Origin: Treponema parvum
GTDB lineage: Bacteria; Spirochaetota; Spirochaetia; Treponematales; Treponemataceae
DNA length: 64,000 nucleotides
NCBI RefSeq assembly: GCF_017893945.1
Contig: NZ_CP054257.1
Span: 1,240,001-1,304,000, forward strand
Direction of reading: 5' to 3'
Positions 23,806 to 32,584 of this stretch are shown here, one piece after another; the stretch's first letter is position 1, and each line of letters opens with the position of its first letter. Made by a program: the position numbers and the translations under genes. The notes below the pieces were generated by a model. The model searched no databases. It saw only the letters and a program-made list of their open reading frames with translations, and was not told where the DNA came from.

Positions 23806-25032
23806 ATGTCCGGTTCCGTTTCGCTTTACATACATATCCCGTTTTGTAAAAAAAAATGCGGTTATTGTGATTTTTTCAGCGTAGAATGCGCTTTAAATAA
23901 AATTCCCGACGAGTATATAAGAGCCGTAATTTTTGAAGCGGAGTTTTATGCAAAAAAATACGGCGTGGACAGTTGGCGTACGGTCTACATAGGCGGCGGA
24001 ACTCCGAGTCTCATGACTTCGTCGCAGATTTTGTCGCTTTTAAAAGGAATTTCGCGTACGGCGCTTTTTCCCGCCGGATGTGAGATAACCGTTGAGATGA
24101 ATCCCGACGATGTTTCACCCGATCTTCTTTTTGCGGCTGAAGACGCTGGTGTGAACAGGCTTTCAGTAGGAATACAGACCTTTGACGATGAAATTCTTAA
24201 AGGCTTGGGGCGCCGCTGTACGAAAGATATAAACCTTGCCGCCTTGAACCTTATACAAAAAAAATGGAAACGCCGCTTTTCTGCGGATCTGATCGCGGGT
24301 TTCCCGCAGGAAAGCAAAAAGCAGCTTAAACAAAATATTTCGACTTTGATGTCTTTTTGTCCCGATCATATTTCCCTTTATGCGCTGAGCGTAGAAAAAA
24401 AAACTCCCTTGGGTAAAGAAATTCTTTCGGGACGTATGCCGTACGATTACGGCGCCGCGGATTCATGCTGGATATGCGGCAGAAATTTTCTTGAAAAAAA
24501 CGGATATCCGCAGTATGAGGTTTCAAATTTTTCAAAGCCGGAATTTGAAAGCGCTCACAATAAGGTTTATTGGCGCCTTGAAAATTATGTAGGCGTGGGG
24601 GCGGGGGCGAGCGGCGCCGTGTATTCCTGCCGAAATTCATCCGAAGAGGGCGTGCGCTGGACGAATACGGCCGATATCGGTCGGTATATTTCTTTTTGGA
24701 ACGAGGTTGGCGTTTCAAATTTTTTTCACTGTGAAAACTTATTAAAATCCGCACGGAATACGGAAATTCTTGACCTGAAAACGCAGGAATTTGAGTTTTT
24801 GATGATGGGGCTGAGGCTTAGAGCGGGAATTAATTCTTCAGTATACAAAAAACGCTTCGGCGGCGACTTGGGTATAAGGCTTGGCGATTTTGACGGCGGC
24901 TGTTTTTACCGCTGGGAAAAGAAAAAGCTCGCCTTACGCCGTACGGGCGACAACCTTAATCCCGGAATAAATTACGCGCTTAGCTCTAAAGGTCTTTTGT
25001 TTTTAAATTCATTTTTGGAATCACTATTGTAA
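23806..25032 (+). CDS. hemW: HemW-type radical SAM protein
   Basis: A 408-residue protein of the HemN/HemW group. The 4Fe-4S site is C14-x3-C18-x2-C21 (PFCKKKCGYCDFFS), with YIGGGTPSLM, VEMNPDDV and SVGIQTFDD as expected. HNKVYW near 257 and GVGAGASG are HemW markers, so it is more likely a heme-binding chaperone than the oxygen-independent coproporphyrinogen III oxidase HemN, for which such genes are often misnamed. No other heme gene is present in the window. The 3' end overlaps the convergent histidine kinase gene by 47 bases. Confidence 0.9.
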   Translation: MSGSVSLYIHIPFCKKKCGYCDFFSVECALNKIPDEYIRAVIFEAEFYAKKYGVDSWRTVYIGGGTPSLMTSSQILSLLKGISRTALFPAGCEITVEMNPDDVSPDLLFAAEDAGVNRLSVGIQTFDDEILKGLGRRCTKDINLAALNLIQKKWKRRFSADLIAGFPQESKKQLKQNISTLMSFCPDHISLYALSVEKKTPLGKEILSGRMPYDYGAADSCWICGRNFLEKNGYPQYEVSNFSKPEFESAHNKVYWRLENYVGVGAGASGAVYSCRNSSEEGVRWTNTADIGRYISFWNEVGVSNFFHCENLLKSARNTEILDLKTQEFEFLMMGLRLRAGINSSVYKKRFGGDLGIRLGDFDGGCFYRWEKKKLALRRTGDNLNPGINYALSSKGLLFLNSFLESLL

Positions 25033-26368
25033 AGATTGTTCCGCCGCCCTTGTTTTCTTCAACATCGATCTTCCAGCCGTGTGCGTCCGCGATATTTTTG
25101 ACTACGGAAAGCCCTATGCCCATGCCTTCTTCACGCCTGGAATTGCTCGCTTTGTAAAACAGGTCGAATATGCGTTCCCTCTCCGATTTGTCGATACCGA
25201 TTCCCGTGTCGGAAATGGAAATTCTTACGTCATTTTTATCTTCTTCGGCCGCTATTGATATGAGGTCTCCGTCTCGGCTATAGCGCAAAGCGTTAGAGTA
25301 TATGTTTTCAAGAGCGCGCAATAAAAGCTGTTTGTTGAACGGAAGCGACAATGTTTCAGATACATTTATTGAAGACGATATGCTGCGTTTGAAAACCTTA
25401 CCGGTCATAACCGCGCTTTCTGCAAATTCTTTTAAAACCGGCTCTATGAGCTGATTGGAAAGCGTTTCTTTCAGATCGCTGTTATTCAGTTTTACGTAAT
25501 TTATAAGCGTTTCGATCATGGTTTCAAGCTGATCGGTTTTTGCTCCTATTATATCGAGCGCATTTTTTATCATTTCAGGATCGTCGGCTATGCCGTCGGC
25601 TATCGCTTCCGTATACCCCTTTATTACCGCTACAGGAGTGCGCAAGTCGTGGCTTATACCCATGATAAACCTTGTGCGGCGTTCCTGACTTTCTTTTAAA
25701 ATCCTTCGCATCTTGTCGAGGTTTTCCGTGAGCGACGTTATCTCGTTGCTGTACTTCGCGTTTATGTCGGCGTGCAGTTCTACGTCAAGTTCTCCGTCCG
25801 CGATCCGCCTTGTGTTTTCGCCTAAAATGCTGATCGAGCGGGAAATAGTATTTGAAATTTTTACGATAAAGACGACGGTAAACAATTCGGTTACGAGCAG
25901 CGTAAAGAGCATTCCCATCATTATCTGAATATGCGGAATTTTTTTAGGTGCGTCTTCACGGGGAATTCTTCGTATGATCAGAATATCCGCCGAATCCTCT
26001 TCAAGAGCAGCCGCTACAAACTGATAAAAATATTTTTTACTGTTGATTTCAAGCGTCGTAAAAAGAACGCTGTCGTCGATTTCTCCGCCTGTTTTTAATT
26101 CGGGAATATTCGAAAGCAATACGTACCTGTGATTCATGATTATGGCGGATTCGATATTGGGCGGCATCTGCTTTATTATTTCCCTAAGAGTATTCCGGTC
26201 GTTTTTTGAAATAAAAGAATCCCATATTTTATGCGTTTTACCGTAATCCCTGAGCAAAGCGTGCTTGGGATCCGTAAAATAATAATAAACCGGCAGAGCG
26301 ACGGCGCACAAAAGAGGAATTATTATGCTTCCTGCAATAAAAAGTTTAAATTGATTTTTTAACTTCAT
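24986..26368 (-). CDS. Membrane sensor histidine kinase
   Basis: A 460-residue EnvZ-like kinase: membrane segment 9-29, about 120-residue periplasmic sensor, second membrane segment 149-170, HAMP linker (ISRSISILGENTRRIADGELDVEL), HisKA box with phospho-accepting H240 (FIMGISHDLRTPVAVIKGYTEAI), and HATPase boxes ENIYSNALRYS, DTGIGI and GMGIGLSVVKNI. It phosphorylates the regulator encoded just upstream, with a 4-base overlap. The periplasmic domain is not recognisable, so the signal is unknown. Its 3' end is antisense to the last 47 bases of hemW. Confidence 0.93.
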   Translation of the reverse strand: MKLKNQFKLFIAGSIIIPLLCAVALPVYYYFTDPKHALLRDYGKTHKIWDSFISKNDRNTLREIIKQMPPNIESAIIMNHRYVLLSNIPELKTGGEIDDSVLFTTLEINSKKYFYQFVAAALEEDSADILIIRRIPREDAPKKIPHIQIMMGMLFTLLVTELFTVVFIVKISNTISRSISILGENTRRIADGELDVELHADINAKYSNEITSLTENLDKMRRILKESQERRTRFIMGISHDLRTPVAVIKGYTEAIADGIADDPEMIKNALDIIGAKTDQLETMIETLINYVKLNNSDLKETLSNQLIEPVLKEFAESAVMTGKVFKRSISSSINVSETLSLPFNKQLLLRALENIYSNALRYSRDGDLISIAAEEDKNDVRISISDTGIGIDKSERERIFDLFYKASNSRREEGMGIGLSVVKNIADAHGWKIDVEENKGGGTIFTIVIPKMNLKTKDL

Positions 26369-27060
26369 TTGTCCGGATCTTCAAATCTGTATCCTTGTCC
26401 GAATACCGTCTTAATATAGACAGGATCGGCGGGATTTTTTTCTATTTTTTTGCGAAGCCTTTGTACGTATACGGCCACGGCGGTAAGGTCTCCGTACCGG
26501 TTTTTCCAAACGTCCTTATAGATCGTCTCGGGCGAAAGGGTTTGCCCTTTGTGTTTGAGTATGTACTCGAGCATTTCATATTCCTTTGTTGAAAGAGGAA
26601 TCTTTACGGCGCCCTGCTTAAGCACGCAGCTGTTTAAAAGAACCGTGAAATTTCCGAATTTTATACATTCTTCCGCCGCAGCCGCGGTTTCGGCTTTGCG
26701 TCTAAGACTGCTTTCCACTCTGGCTACCAAAACCCGCGGAGAAAAAGGTTTGGTCACAAATTCGTCCGCTCCTATACCAAGTCCGTTTATGATGTCTTCG
26801 TCGGAATCCCGCGCCGAAACTATTATGACGGGCACGGATGCTCCATATTTTTTTCTGAACCGTTCAAGAAAGTCGAATCCGCTCATCCCCGGCAAATTCA
26901 AATCCAAAAGCAGAAGGTCGGGGTGAATCGTATCTAAAATTTCAAGCGCCTTTTCCGCAGTTCCCGCAGACGTAACCTTCATATTGGATTTTTTCAAATA
27001 CATCGAAATAAGATCTGCCATTTCGGGAACGTCTTCTATGACAAGGATATGCGGATCCAT
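26365..27060 (-). CDS. OmpR/PhoB-family response regulator
   Basis: A 231-residue regulator with an intact receiver domain (acidic E9/D10, phospho-acceptor D53 in LLLLDLNLPG, S82, K104 in FVTKPF) and a C-terminal winged helix (LSTKEYEMLEYILKHKGQTLSPETIYKDVW ... VAVYVQRLRKKIEKNPADPVYIKTVFGQGYRFE). First gene of the pair with the kinase. Good ribosome site (AAGAGGTG). A perfect 14-bp inverted repeat lies 22 bases upstream of the ATG and may be its own operator or a leader hairpin. Confidence 0.95.
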   Translation of the reverse strand: MDPHILVIEDVPEMADLISMYLKKSNMKVTSAGTAEKALEILDTIHPDLLLLDLNLPGMSGFDFLERFRKKYGASVPVIIVSARDSDEDIINGLGIGADEFVTKPFSPRVLVARVESSLRRKAETAAAAEECIKFGNFTVLLNSCVLKQGAVKIPLSTKEYEMLEYILKHKGQTLSPETIYKDVWKNRYGDLTAVAVYVQRLRKKIEKNPADPVYIKTVFGQGYRFEDPDK

Positions 27061-27082
27061 ATTAACACCTCTTTTAATGGAA

Positions 27083-27114
27083 TACTGATTAATTCGAATG
27101 CGAATTAATCAGTA
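27083..27114. promoter_or_regulatory. Perfect 14-bp inverted repeat upstream of the two-component operon
   Basis: TACTGATTAATTCG (27083-27096), four-base spacer, exact reverse complement (27101-27114). No T-run on either side, so not a standard terminator. The arms are in the size range of regulator operators. Confidence 0.75.
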
Positions 27115-27164
27115 CTTCCTTAATACGATACAAAAGCTGTTTGAAAAAGACAATAGGGAACATT

Positions 27165-27218
27165 GCTGCAATAACGCTGTTTTTACAGCCGCCTTTTCGG
27201 GTTTTTATATATTGCGGC
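27165..27218 (+). other. Nested stem-loop element in the flbD upstream region
   Basis: GCTGCAATA (27165-27173) can pair with TATTGCGGC (27210-27218) with one G-U. Inside it GCTGT-TTTT-ACAGC forms a perfect small hairpin (27176-27189), followed by a CCG...CGG stem with a T-run. The 347-base gap 27061-27407 has no credible ORF. The element lies about 190 bases before flbD, upstream of its likely promoter. Confidence 0.35.
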
Positions 27219-27372
27219 AGTCTCACTATTATTCTTTTGCTAAACAGACGTTCGAGTTTTTCCGATACTCATAATGGGTAGTTTAAAATCGGCGAGAGCC
27301 GTATTTAATACTTTAGGAGATCGGTTTTTGCATCTGTAATTGCAGGCTGTGAATAACTTTCCGGCTTTCTAC

Positions 27373-27401
27373 TTGACGCTTGAGGTGTAAGCGTAGAAAA
27401 T
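27373..27401 (+). promoter_or_regulatory. Candidate sigma-70 promoter of the motility operon
   Basis: TTGACG (27373-27378), 17-base spacer, GAAAAT (27396-27401), with the flbD ATG at 27408. This would make the flbD transcript leaderless, in line with the absence of a Shine-Dalgarno. Sigma-70 control of major motility operons is known in spirochaetes. Confidence 0.6.
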
Positions 27402-27407
27402 AACATT

Positions 27408-27605
27408 ATGATCAAGGTCACGCGGCTGGACGGCAAGACTTACTGGATAAATCCTCATCTGATTGAAAGTATGGAACAGACCCCTGATCTTACGCTTGTC
27501 ATGCTTTCGGGAAGAAAGATAATTCTTAGGGACGCGCCTGAAAAAGTTATTTCAAGTATAATAGATTACCGTAAAAAAATCGGTATAAATACACAAGAGG
27601 AATAA
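27408..27605 (+). CDS. flbD: Flagellar protein FlbD
   Basis: A 65-residue protein. MIKVTRLDGKTYWINPHLIESMEQTPDLTLVMLSGRKIILRDAPEKVISSIIDYRKK is the complete FlbD (pfam06289) domain found in spirochaete and Gram-positive motility operons; its biochemical role is not established. It is unrelated to the Caulobacter transcription factor of the same name. It stands first in the operon and is followed one base later by motA. Confidence 0.92.
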   Translation: MIKVTRLDGKTYWINPHLIESMEQTPDLTLVMLSGRKIILRDAPEKVISSIIDYRKKIGINTQEE

Positions 27606-27606
27606 G

Positions 27607-28389
27607 ATGGATGTAGCAACCATAATAGGTATTGTCGGCGGCGGCGCCATGATAATCATGTCGGTCATGACGTCCGGAGGAACGCTCGGAGGGATAATCG
27701 ATATTCCGTCGGTGTTTATGACAATCGGAGGATCGTACTTTGCACTGTACATAGGATTCCCTCTGAGTAAGACGCTGGGGCTTTTTAAGATCATGGGAAG
27801 GGCTTTTAAAGTTCCCGATTTCGGCGAAAAACAAATAGTCCAAAACCTTGTAGCCCTTTCCGAAAAGGCAAGGCGGGAAGGAATTCTTGCGCTTGAAGAC
27901 GGGCTTGACGACATTGAAGACGCGTTTATGCGTACGGGACTGCGTCTTGTAGTAGACGGCACGGACGGAGCTATAATTCGTTCGATACTTGAAAATGAAA
28001 TGAATCAGGTAGAAGGCCGCCATATGGCGTGGATAACCGTAATAAACCAATGGGCGGGTTTTGCCCCCGGTTTCGGTATGATGGGTACCGTCGTAGGTCT
28101 TATAGGAATGTTAAACAACCTTGAAGACAAGTCTTCTTTAGGTCCCAATATGGCTGTCGCCCTTATAACTACCTTGTACGGTTCCATGCTGGCTAACTGG
28201 CTTATAACTCCGTTTTCGCAAAAACTTCTTACGCACAACGCAGCTGAAATAAAAACAAAAGAGATGATCATAGAAGGAGTGCTTGCGATTCAGGCGGGCG
28301 AAAATCCGCGCATCATGGCGCAAAAACTGCTCACATATCTAGATCCGATTACGCGGAAATCCATAGAAGCCGAAGTGTTAAAGGATTAG
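27607..28389 (+). CDS. motA: Flagellar stator protein MotA
   Basis: A 260-residue protein with four membrane segments. [55 protein letters not shown] includes the PxxGxxGTVxGL proton-path motif of segments 3-4, and the large cytoplasmic loop ([30 protein letters not shown]) contacts the rotor. Forms the proton-driven MotA5-MotB2 stator in the inner membrane, powering the periplasmic flagella. Confidence 0.97.
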   Translation: MDVATIIGIVGGGAMIIMSVMTSGGTLGGIIDIPSVFMTIGGSYFALYIGFPLSKTLGLFKIMGRAFKVPDFGEKQIVQNLVALSEKARREGILALEDGLDDIEDAFMRTGLRLVVDGTDGAIIRSILENEMNQVEGRHMAWITVINQWAGFAPGFGMMGTVVGLIGMLNNLEDKSSLGPNMAVALITTLYGSMLANWLITPFSQKLLTHNAAEIKTKEMIIEGVLAIQAGENPRIMAQKLLTYLDPITRKSIEAEVLKD

Positions 28390-28393
28390 TGTT

Positions 28394-29116
28394 ATGGCTA
28401 AAAAGTCCAAAGCGCCTGAAAAACCGTCTACCGCGTGGATGGGAACTTACGGTGACATGATCACCTTGATGCTCTGCTTTTTCGTAATGTTGTATAATCC
28501 TTCCGAAGTAGACACCACGTCTTTGGCGCAGATGGCGGCTTCGCTGCAGATTACGTCAAGCACTACGGGAGGTATATCGCTTTCCGCCGGTCGGCTTTCG
28601 GATCTGGGAAACAATATAAATTCTCTGCCGTCTCTTGAAAAAGGCGTTTCTTTAGGGCTTGCAAAAAAGAAGGCTGTAAGCCTTTTCGCTCCGGACGTAA
28701 AATCGAACAGAATAACCATAACGAGCGATGAGAGAGGTCTTGTGATAACGCTCGCTTCCGACGCCTTCTTTAGAGAAGGAAGCGCAGATCTGAATATCGA
28801 CGAAACGAGAGACACCTTGCTGCGTCTTTCTTCATTCTTTAACGAGCCCGAACTTTCCGGCAGATATTTCCGTATAGAAGGTCACACCGATAATACTCCC
28901 GTTCAAAACACAGCCATGTTTCCCAGCAACTGGGAACTTTCTACGGCTCGCGCGGCGAACGTGCTTCATTATCTGGCCGATTTCGGCGTAAACGAAAATG
29001 CGTTTTCTATCGCCGGCTATGCGGATACGCGGCCGAAATTTTCAAACGACACGCCGGAAGGCCGCGCGTACAATCGCAGGGTGGATATTATTATTCTGGA
29101 CGAAGGACATTTTTAA
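28394..29116 (+). CDS. motB: Flagellar stator protein MotB
   Basis: A 240-residue protein: short cytoplasmic N-terminus, single membrane helix with the proton-binding Asp21 ([17 protein letters not shown]) and a C-terminal OmpA-like peptidoglycan-binding domain ([38 protein letters not shown]). Anchors the stator to the cell wall. It lies 5 bases after motA. Confidence 0.97.
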   Translation: MAKKSKAPEKPSTAWMGTYGDMITLMLCFFVMLYNPSEVDTTSLAQMAASLQITSSTTGGISLSAGRLSDLGNNINSLPSLEKGVSLGLAKKKAVSLFAPDVKSNRITITSDERGLVITLASDAFFREGSADLNIDETRDTLLRLSSFFNEPELSGRYFRIEGHTDNTPVQNTAMFPSNWELSTARAANVLHYLADFGVNENAFSIAGYADTRPKFSNDTPEGRAYNRRVDIIILDEGHF

Positions 29117-29161
29117 TGGTAATATATTTCCAAATTGATAAAATAAAAAAAGCGGAGGAAG

Positions 29162-29716
29162 ATGATGGCAGATAACGACGATATTAATTTTGAGGAAGAA
29201 TCCGGCGCCTCATCATCCGCTCCCGCTAAAAAAGGCGGCGTGGGGGCTCTTTTACCGTCGCTGCTTAAATGGGTTGCGATCACAATCGGCGCAATACTGA
29301 TAATAGTTACCGTAGTTATCATTACTATGAAGGTAATGGGGGCAAATACTTCGCCTGTAGCGGCGTATCCCGTGAGCGAAGAATACAGCGGACGCAGGGA
29401 AATCTACGACTGGTACACTTCGCTCGGCGCAATCAGAACCAAAACCAGCGACGACACTCCTGCGACGGTCACTGTGGACGTTGTTTTAGGCTATAAAAAA
29501 GACGATAAGGCCGTCTCTACCGAAATAACTTCGCGCAGTATTGAACTTGTGGACTTTTTGCGCCGATATTTTACACAGAAGACGGTTGCGGAACTCAAAC
29601 CTGAAAACGAAGAGAATCTTAGAAGTGAAATCATAAGGGCTGTAAACGAAACCATACTGACGTCTACCAAGATAAGGGACGTACGTTTTAAGCAGCTCGA
29701 TGTAATTGAACAGTAG
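29162..29716 (+). CDS. fliL: Flagellar basal-body protein FliL
   Basis: A 184-residue protein with one membrane helix (about 37-60), an acidic cytoplasmic N-terminus and a periplasmic domain ending DLRSEIIRAVNETILTSTKIRDVRFKQLDVIEQ in FliL fashion. FliL supports stator function and, in spirochaetes, stator assembly around the periplasmic motor. Start at the double ATG after GGAGGAAG. Confidence 0.93.
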   Translation: MMADNDDINFEEESGASSSAPAKKGGVGALLPSLLKWVAITIGAILIIVTVVIITMKVMGANTSPVAAYPVSEEYSGRREIYDWYTSLGAIRTKTSDDTPATVTVDVVLGYKKDDKAVSTEITSRSIELVDFLRRYFTQKTVAELKPENEENLRSEIIRAVNETILTSTKIRDVRFKQLDVIEQ

Positions 29717-29749
29717 GGCCAGCAGGCAGTTTAAAAAAGGTGGAAGTGC

Positions 29750-30784
29750 ATGAACGAAGTTCTGTCACAGGATGAGATAGACCAACTTTTAACGGCTATA
29801 AGCTCCGGTGAAACCGATACGGACGATTTTAAGCCCGTAAGCGATACCCGTAAAATAAAATTATATGATTTCAAAAGGCCGGACAAATTCTCAAAAGAGC
29901 AGATAAGAACGGTGTCTATCATGCACGAAACGTTCGCCCGTCTCACCACGACGAGCCTTTCGGCGCAGCTGAGAAGCCTTGTTCACGTTCACGTAGCTTC
30001 CGTAGATCAGCTTACCTACGAGGAATTTATACGCTCCATTCCTACGCCTACCACTCTTGCCGTAATAAACATGGATCCTCTCAAAGGTAACGCCGTGCTT
30101 GAAATTGACCCTACGATCACATTTTCCATGATAGATCGTCTGTTCGGAGGCAAGGGAGTAACTGCAGGAAATAAAAACCGCGATCTGACGGATATCGAGC
30201 AGTCGGTAATGGAAGGCATTATAGTGCGTATTTTGGCCAATATGCGCGAAGCTTGGACACAGGTAATAGACCTAAGGCCAAGACTCGGGCAGATTGAGAC
30301 TAATCCCCAGTTTGCGCAGATCGTTCCTCCGTCAGAAATGGTCGTTCTCGTCACCCTAGAAACCAAGGTCGGCGAAGAAGAGGGAATGATAAATTTCTGT
30401 ATTCCGTATTTGACTATTGAACCGATAATTTCAAAACTGTCTTCTCAGTTCTGGTTTTCTTCGGTTAGAAGAAGTTCTACAACTCAATATTTGGGAACGT
30501 TAAAAGAAAAACTTTCCGGCGTGGATATGGATATAGTTGCAGAAATAGGTTCCATACAGCTTCCCATAAGGGACGTTCTTACGCTGCAAACAGGAGACAT
30601 TGTCAGACTTGCTAACGTAAGGATAGGCGATCCCATTACGCTTAGCGTTGGAAGCAGACAAAAATTTTACTGCCAGCCCGGAGTGGTCGGCAAAAAGATG
30701 GCGGTTCAGATCACCGGAAAAATTGAAGAGACGGATACAGAAGAATTTGAAGAACTTTCCGCAGAAGGAGATGAAACACTATGA
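29750..30784 (+). CDS. fliM: Flagellar motor switch protein FliM
   Basis: A 344-residue protein: N-terminal CheY-binding motif LSQDEIDQLLTAI, central CheC-like domain (RTVSIMHETFARLTTTSLSAQLRSLVHVHVASVDQLTYEEFIRSIPTPT, LFGGKG) and a C-terminal SpoA/FliN-like domain (LPIRDVLTLQTGDIVRL). Part of the C-ring that sets rotation direction. Overlaps fliY by 4 bases. Confidence 0.97.
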   Translation: MNEVLSQDEIDQLLTAISSGETDTDDFKPVSDTRKIKLYDFKRPDKFSKEQIRTVSIMHETFARLTTTSLSAQLRSLVHVHVASVDQLTYEEFIRSIPTPTTLAVINMDPLKGNAVLEIDPTITFSMIDRLFGGKGVTAGNKNRDLTDIEQSVMEGIIVRILANMREAWTQVIDLRPRLGQIETNPQFAQIVPPSEMVVLVTLETKVGEEEGMINFCIPYLTIEPIISKLSSQFWFSSVRRSSTTQYLGTLKEKLSGVDMDIVAEIGSIQLPIRDVLTLQTGDIVRLANVRIGDPITLSVGSRQKFYCQPGVVGKKMAVQITGKIEETDTEEFEELSAEGDETL

Positions 30785-31854
30785 GTGATGGCGCTATATC
30801 ACAGGATGAGATTGATGCCTTGTTATCGGGCGTAAATGTTGGCGGAGGCGGCGGCGCAGTCGACACGGGTGTTTCGGCAGATACGGCTGTGTTAAGCGGT
30901 TTCGCTTCCGGTCTTAAGGACAAACTTGCCGCCGATTTGAATACGATGACGGGAGCAAGTTTTTCTGCAGGAAATCCCGTAATTGAATCCGTCGGCAAAG
31001 ATCAGTTTTTGGCAAAGCTTCCGGAAATGGTAATTGCAGTGACGAATGACTTTTCAAACGCTCTCGTAGGAGAACATTTGTATGTGCTTTCCCATGAATT
31101 TGCAAAAAAACTGACAGGTCTTATAAATCATGAACAAAACGTCGAGATTGACGACATGGCTCTCTCGGTAGTTTCGGAGATAGTGTCAAAACATACGGGA
31201 AACGAAATAACGGAGCTCGAAAAAACCGGCAGGCTTAAAGGAATAGCGTGCAGCCCCGCCGAAGCTCTTAACGTTCCTAAGGCCGTGGCTCGCATTCCGC
31301 AGAATACGTTTACTTTGTTCAGCTATCCGCTTATGCTCGAAGGCCAGGCTTATACCTTGTGGGAAGCCGTAGGTTCCGACGTAGCTTCGGGAATCGCCAA
31401 CGCGCTTGGAGCCGGAGCGATGTCCGGTATGGGCGGCGTGCTTTCCGCAGCGGATATGGCCGCGATGGGATCGCTCGCGGGAGGAGGCGCAATGCCGCAG
31501 ATGGGGGGCGGAGTTATTTCTCCCGGTATGAATATTCCTAACGTTCAATCTTTGCAGTTCCCGAGCCTTCAAGGCGGCGCGGGCGCAGTCCAGCAGGGAA
31601 ACATCGGTCTTATCATGGACGTTTTCATGGAAATGACCGTAGAGCTTGGACGTACGAAAAAACAGATAAAAGATATACTTGTGATGGGCGAAGGTACTAT
31701 AATCGAATTGGATAAACTTGCAGGCGAACCTGTAGACATCCTTGTAAATCATAAACCGATCGCAAAGGGCGAAGTCGTAGTTATCGATGAAAACTTCGGC
31801 GTTCGCGTAACCGAGATTTTGTCGCCTATGGAGCGCGTGTCTACGCTCAGCTGA
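30781..31854 (+). CDS. fliY: Motor switch protein FliY/FliN
   Basis: A 357-residue fusion: an N-terminal CheY-binding motif like that of FliM (AISQDEIDALLSG), a CheC/CheX-like middle domain (about 30-200), a Gly/Met/Ala-rich linker (about 200-260) and a C-terminal FliN domain (VFMEMTVELGRTKKQIKDILVMGEGTIIELDKLAGEPVDILVN). In Bacillus FliY the middle domain dephosphorylates CheY-P through ExxN motifs; here the matching helix reads SEIVSKHTGN, so the asparagine position is not conserved and phosphatase activity is doubtful. Presence of the FliN domain makes it the C-ring component. Confidence 0.93.
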   Translation: MSDGAISQDEIDALLSGVNVGGGGGAVDTGVSADTAVLSGFASGLKDKLAADLNTMTGASFSAGNPVIESVGKDQFLAKLPEMVIAVTNDFSNALVGEHLYVLSHEFAKKLTGLINHEQNVEIDDMALSVVSEIVSKHTGNEITELEKTGRLKGIACSPAEALNVPKAVARIPQNTFTLFSYPLMLEGQAYTLWEAVGSDVASGIANALGAGAMSGMGGVLSAADMAAMGSLAGGGAMPQMGGGVISPGMNIPNVQSLQFPSLQGGAGAVQQGNIGLIMDVFMEMTVELGRTKKQIKDILVMGEGTIIELDKLAGEPVDILVNHKPIAKGEVVVIDENFGVRVTEILSPMERVSTLS

Positions 31855-31918
31855 TATATTTTTACAGACGGAAGATTGCAATGTAAATTTGTTTTTTTCC
31901 GTTCGGGTGGGGTAAAAA

Positions 31919-32584
31919 TTGTATTTCTCAAAAAAACTGAAGGCGGTTCTGTTCTTTTATGCGTGTGCCTTTGCTTTGGCGCACGCTCAAAACGCCGCTT
32001 CAAATTTGCCGGCGGAGGCTTTACAGGGCAGCCCTGAAAGTGAAATCGTAATAAGCGGTCAGCCTGAATCTTCATCTTCGCTAGAGGCTGCGCTTCCGAT
32101 CAAATCCGAACAAGAAGCCCGAAGATCCCAGTCGTATTCTACTTTTTCGGTCTTTATACGCATGATTTTGGTGCTCGTTTTCGTAGTGGCCTTAATGTAT
32201 GTGATCGTGCGCTTTATGCGCAACGGACTTCGCCGCCCTGAAAACAAAGATCCTTTCTTACGCCTTGTGTCTTCCGTTTCGCTTTCGCCGGGAAAATCCG
32301 TGCAGGTGTTTACTTTATTGGATCACGCTTACATCGTAGGCGTAAGCGACTCTTCGGTTAATTTAATAGACAAAATAGACGACAAAGACCTCGTAGATTC
32401 GATGAATCTTTATGCCGATAAAAACGAAAATTCTTCAAGGCCCAAGAATTTTAACGATATTCTGGCCTTGTTTATGCCTAATTCCGCGGAAAATAAAAAT
32501 GTGTTTAAAAAATCCGCACAGACAGCCGCAGATCTGCTAAAAAAACAGCGGGAACGTCTTAACGGCGGCGGCGGTGAATTATGA
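31919..32584 (+). CDS. fliO: Flagellar export protein FliO (FliZ)
   Basis: A 221-residue protein with an N-terminal signal-like segment ending AHAQ, a periplasmic Ser/Glu-rich stretch and one membrane helix near 75-97 (FIRMILVLVFVVALMYVIVRFMRNG), then a cytoplasmic FliO domain (LRLVSSVSLSPGKSVQVFTLLDHAYIVGVSDSSVNLID). FliO assists assembly of the FliP ring. TTG start; upstream of fliP with a 4-base overlap as in T. pallidum. Confidence 0.88.
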   Translation: MYFSKKLKAVLFFYACAFALAHAQNAASNLPAEALQGSPESEIVISGQPESSSSLEAALPIKSEQEARRSQSYSTFSVFIRMILVLVFVVALMYVIVRFMRNGLRRPENKDPFLRLVSSVSLSPGKSVQVFTLLDHAYIVGVSDSSVNLIDKIDDKDLVDSMNLYADKNENSSRPKNFNDILALFMPNSAENKNVFKKSAQTAADLLKKQRERLNGGGGEL

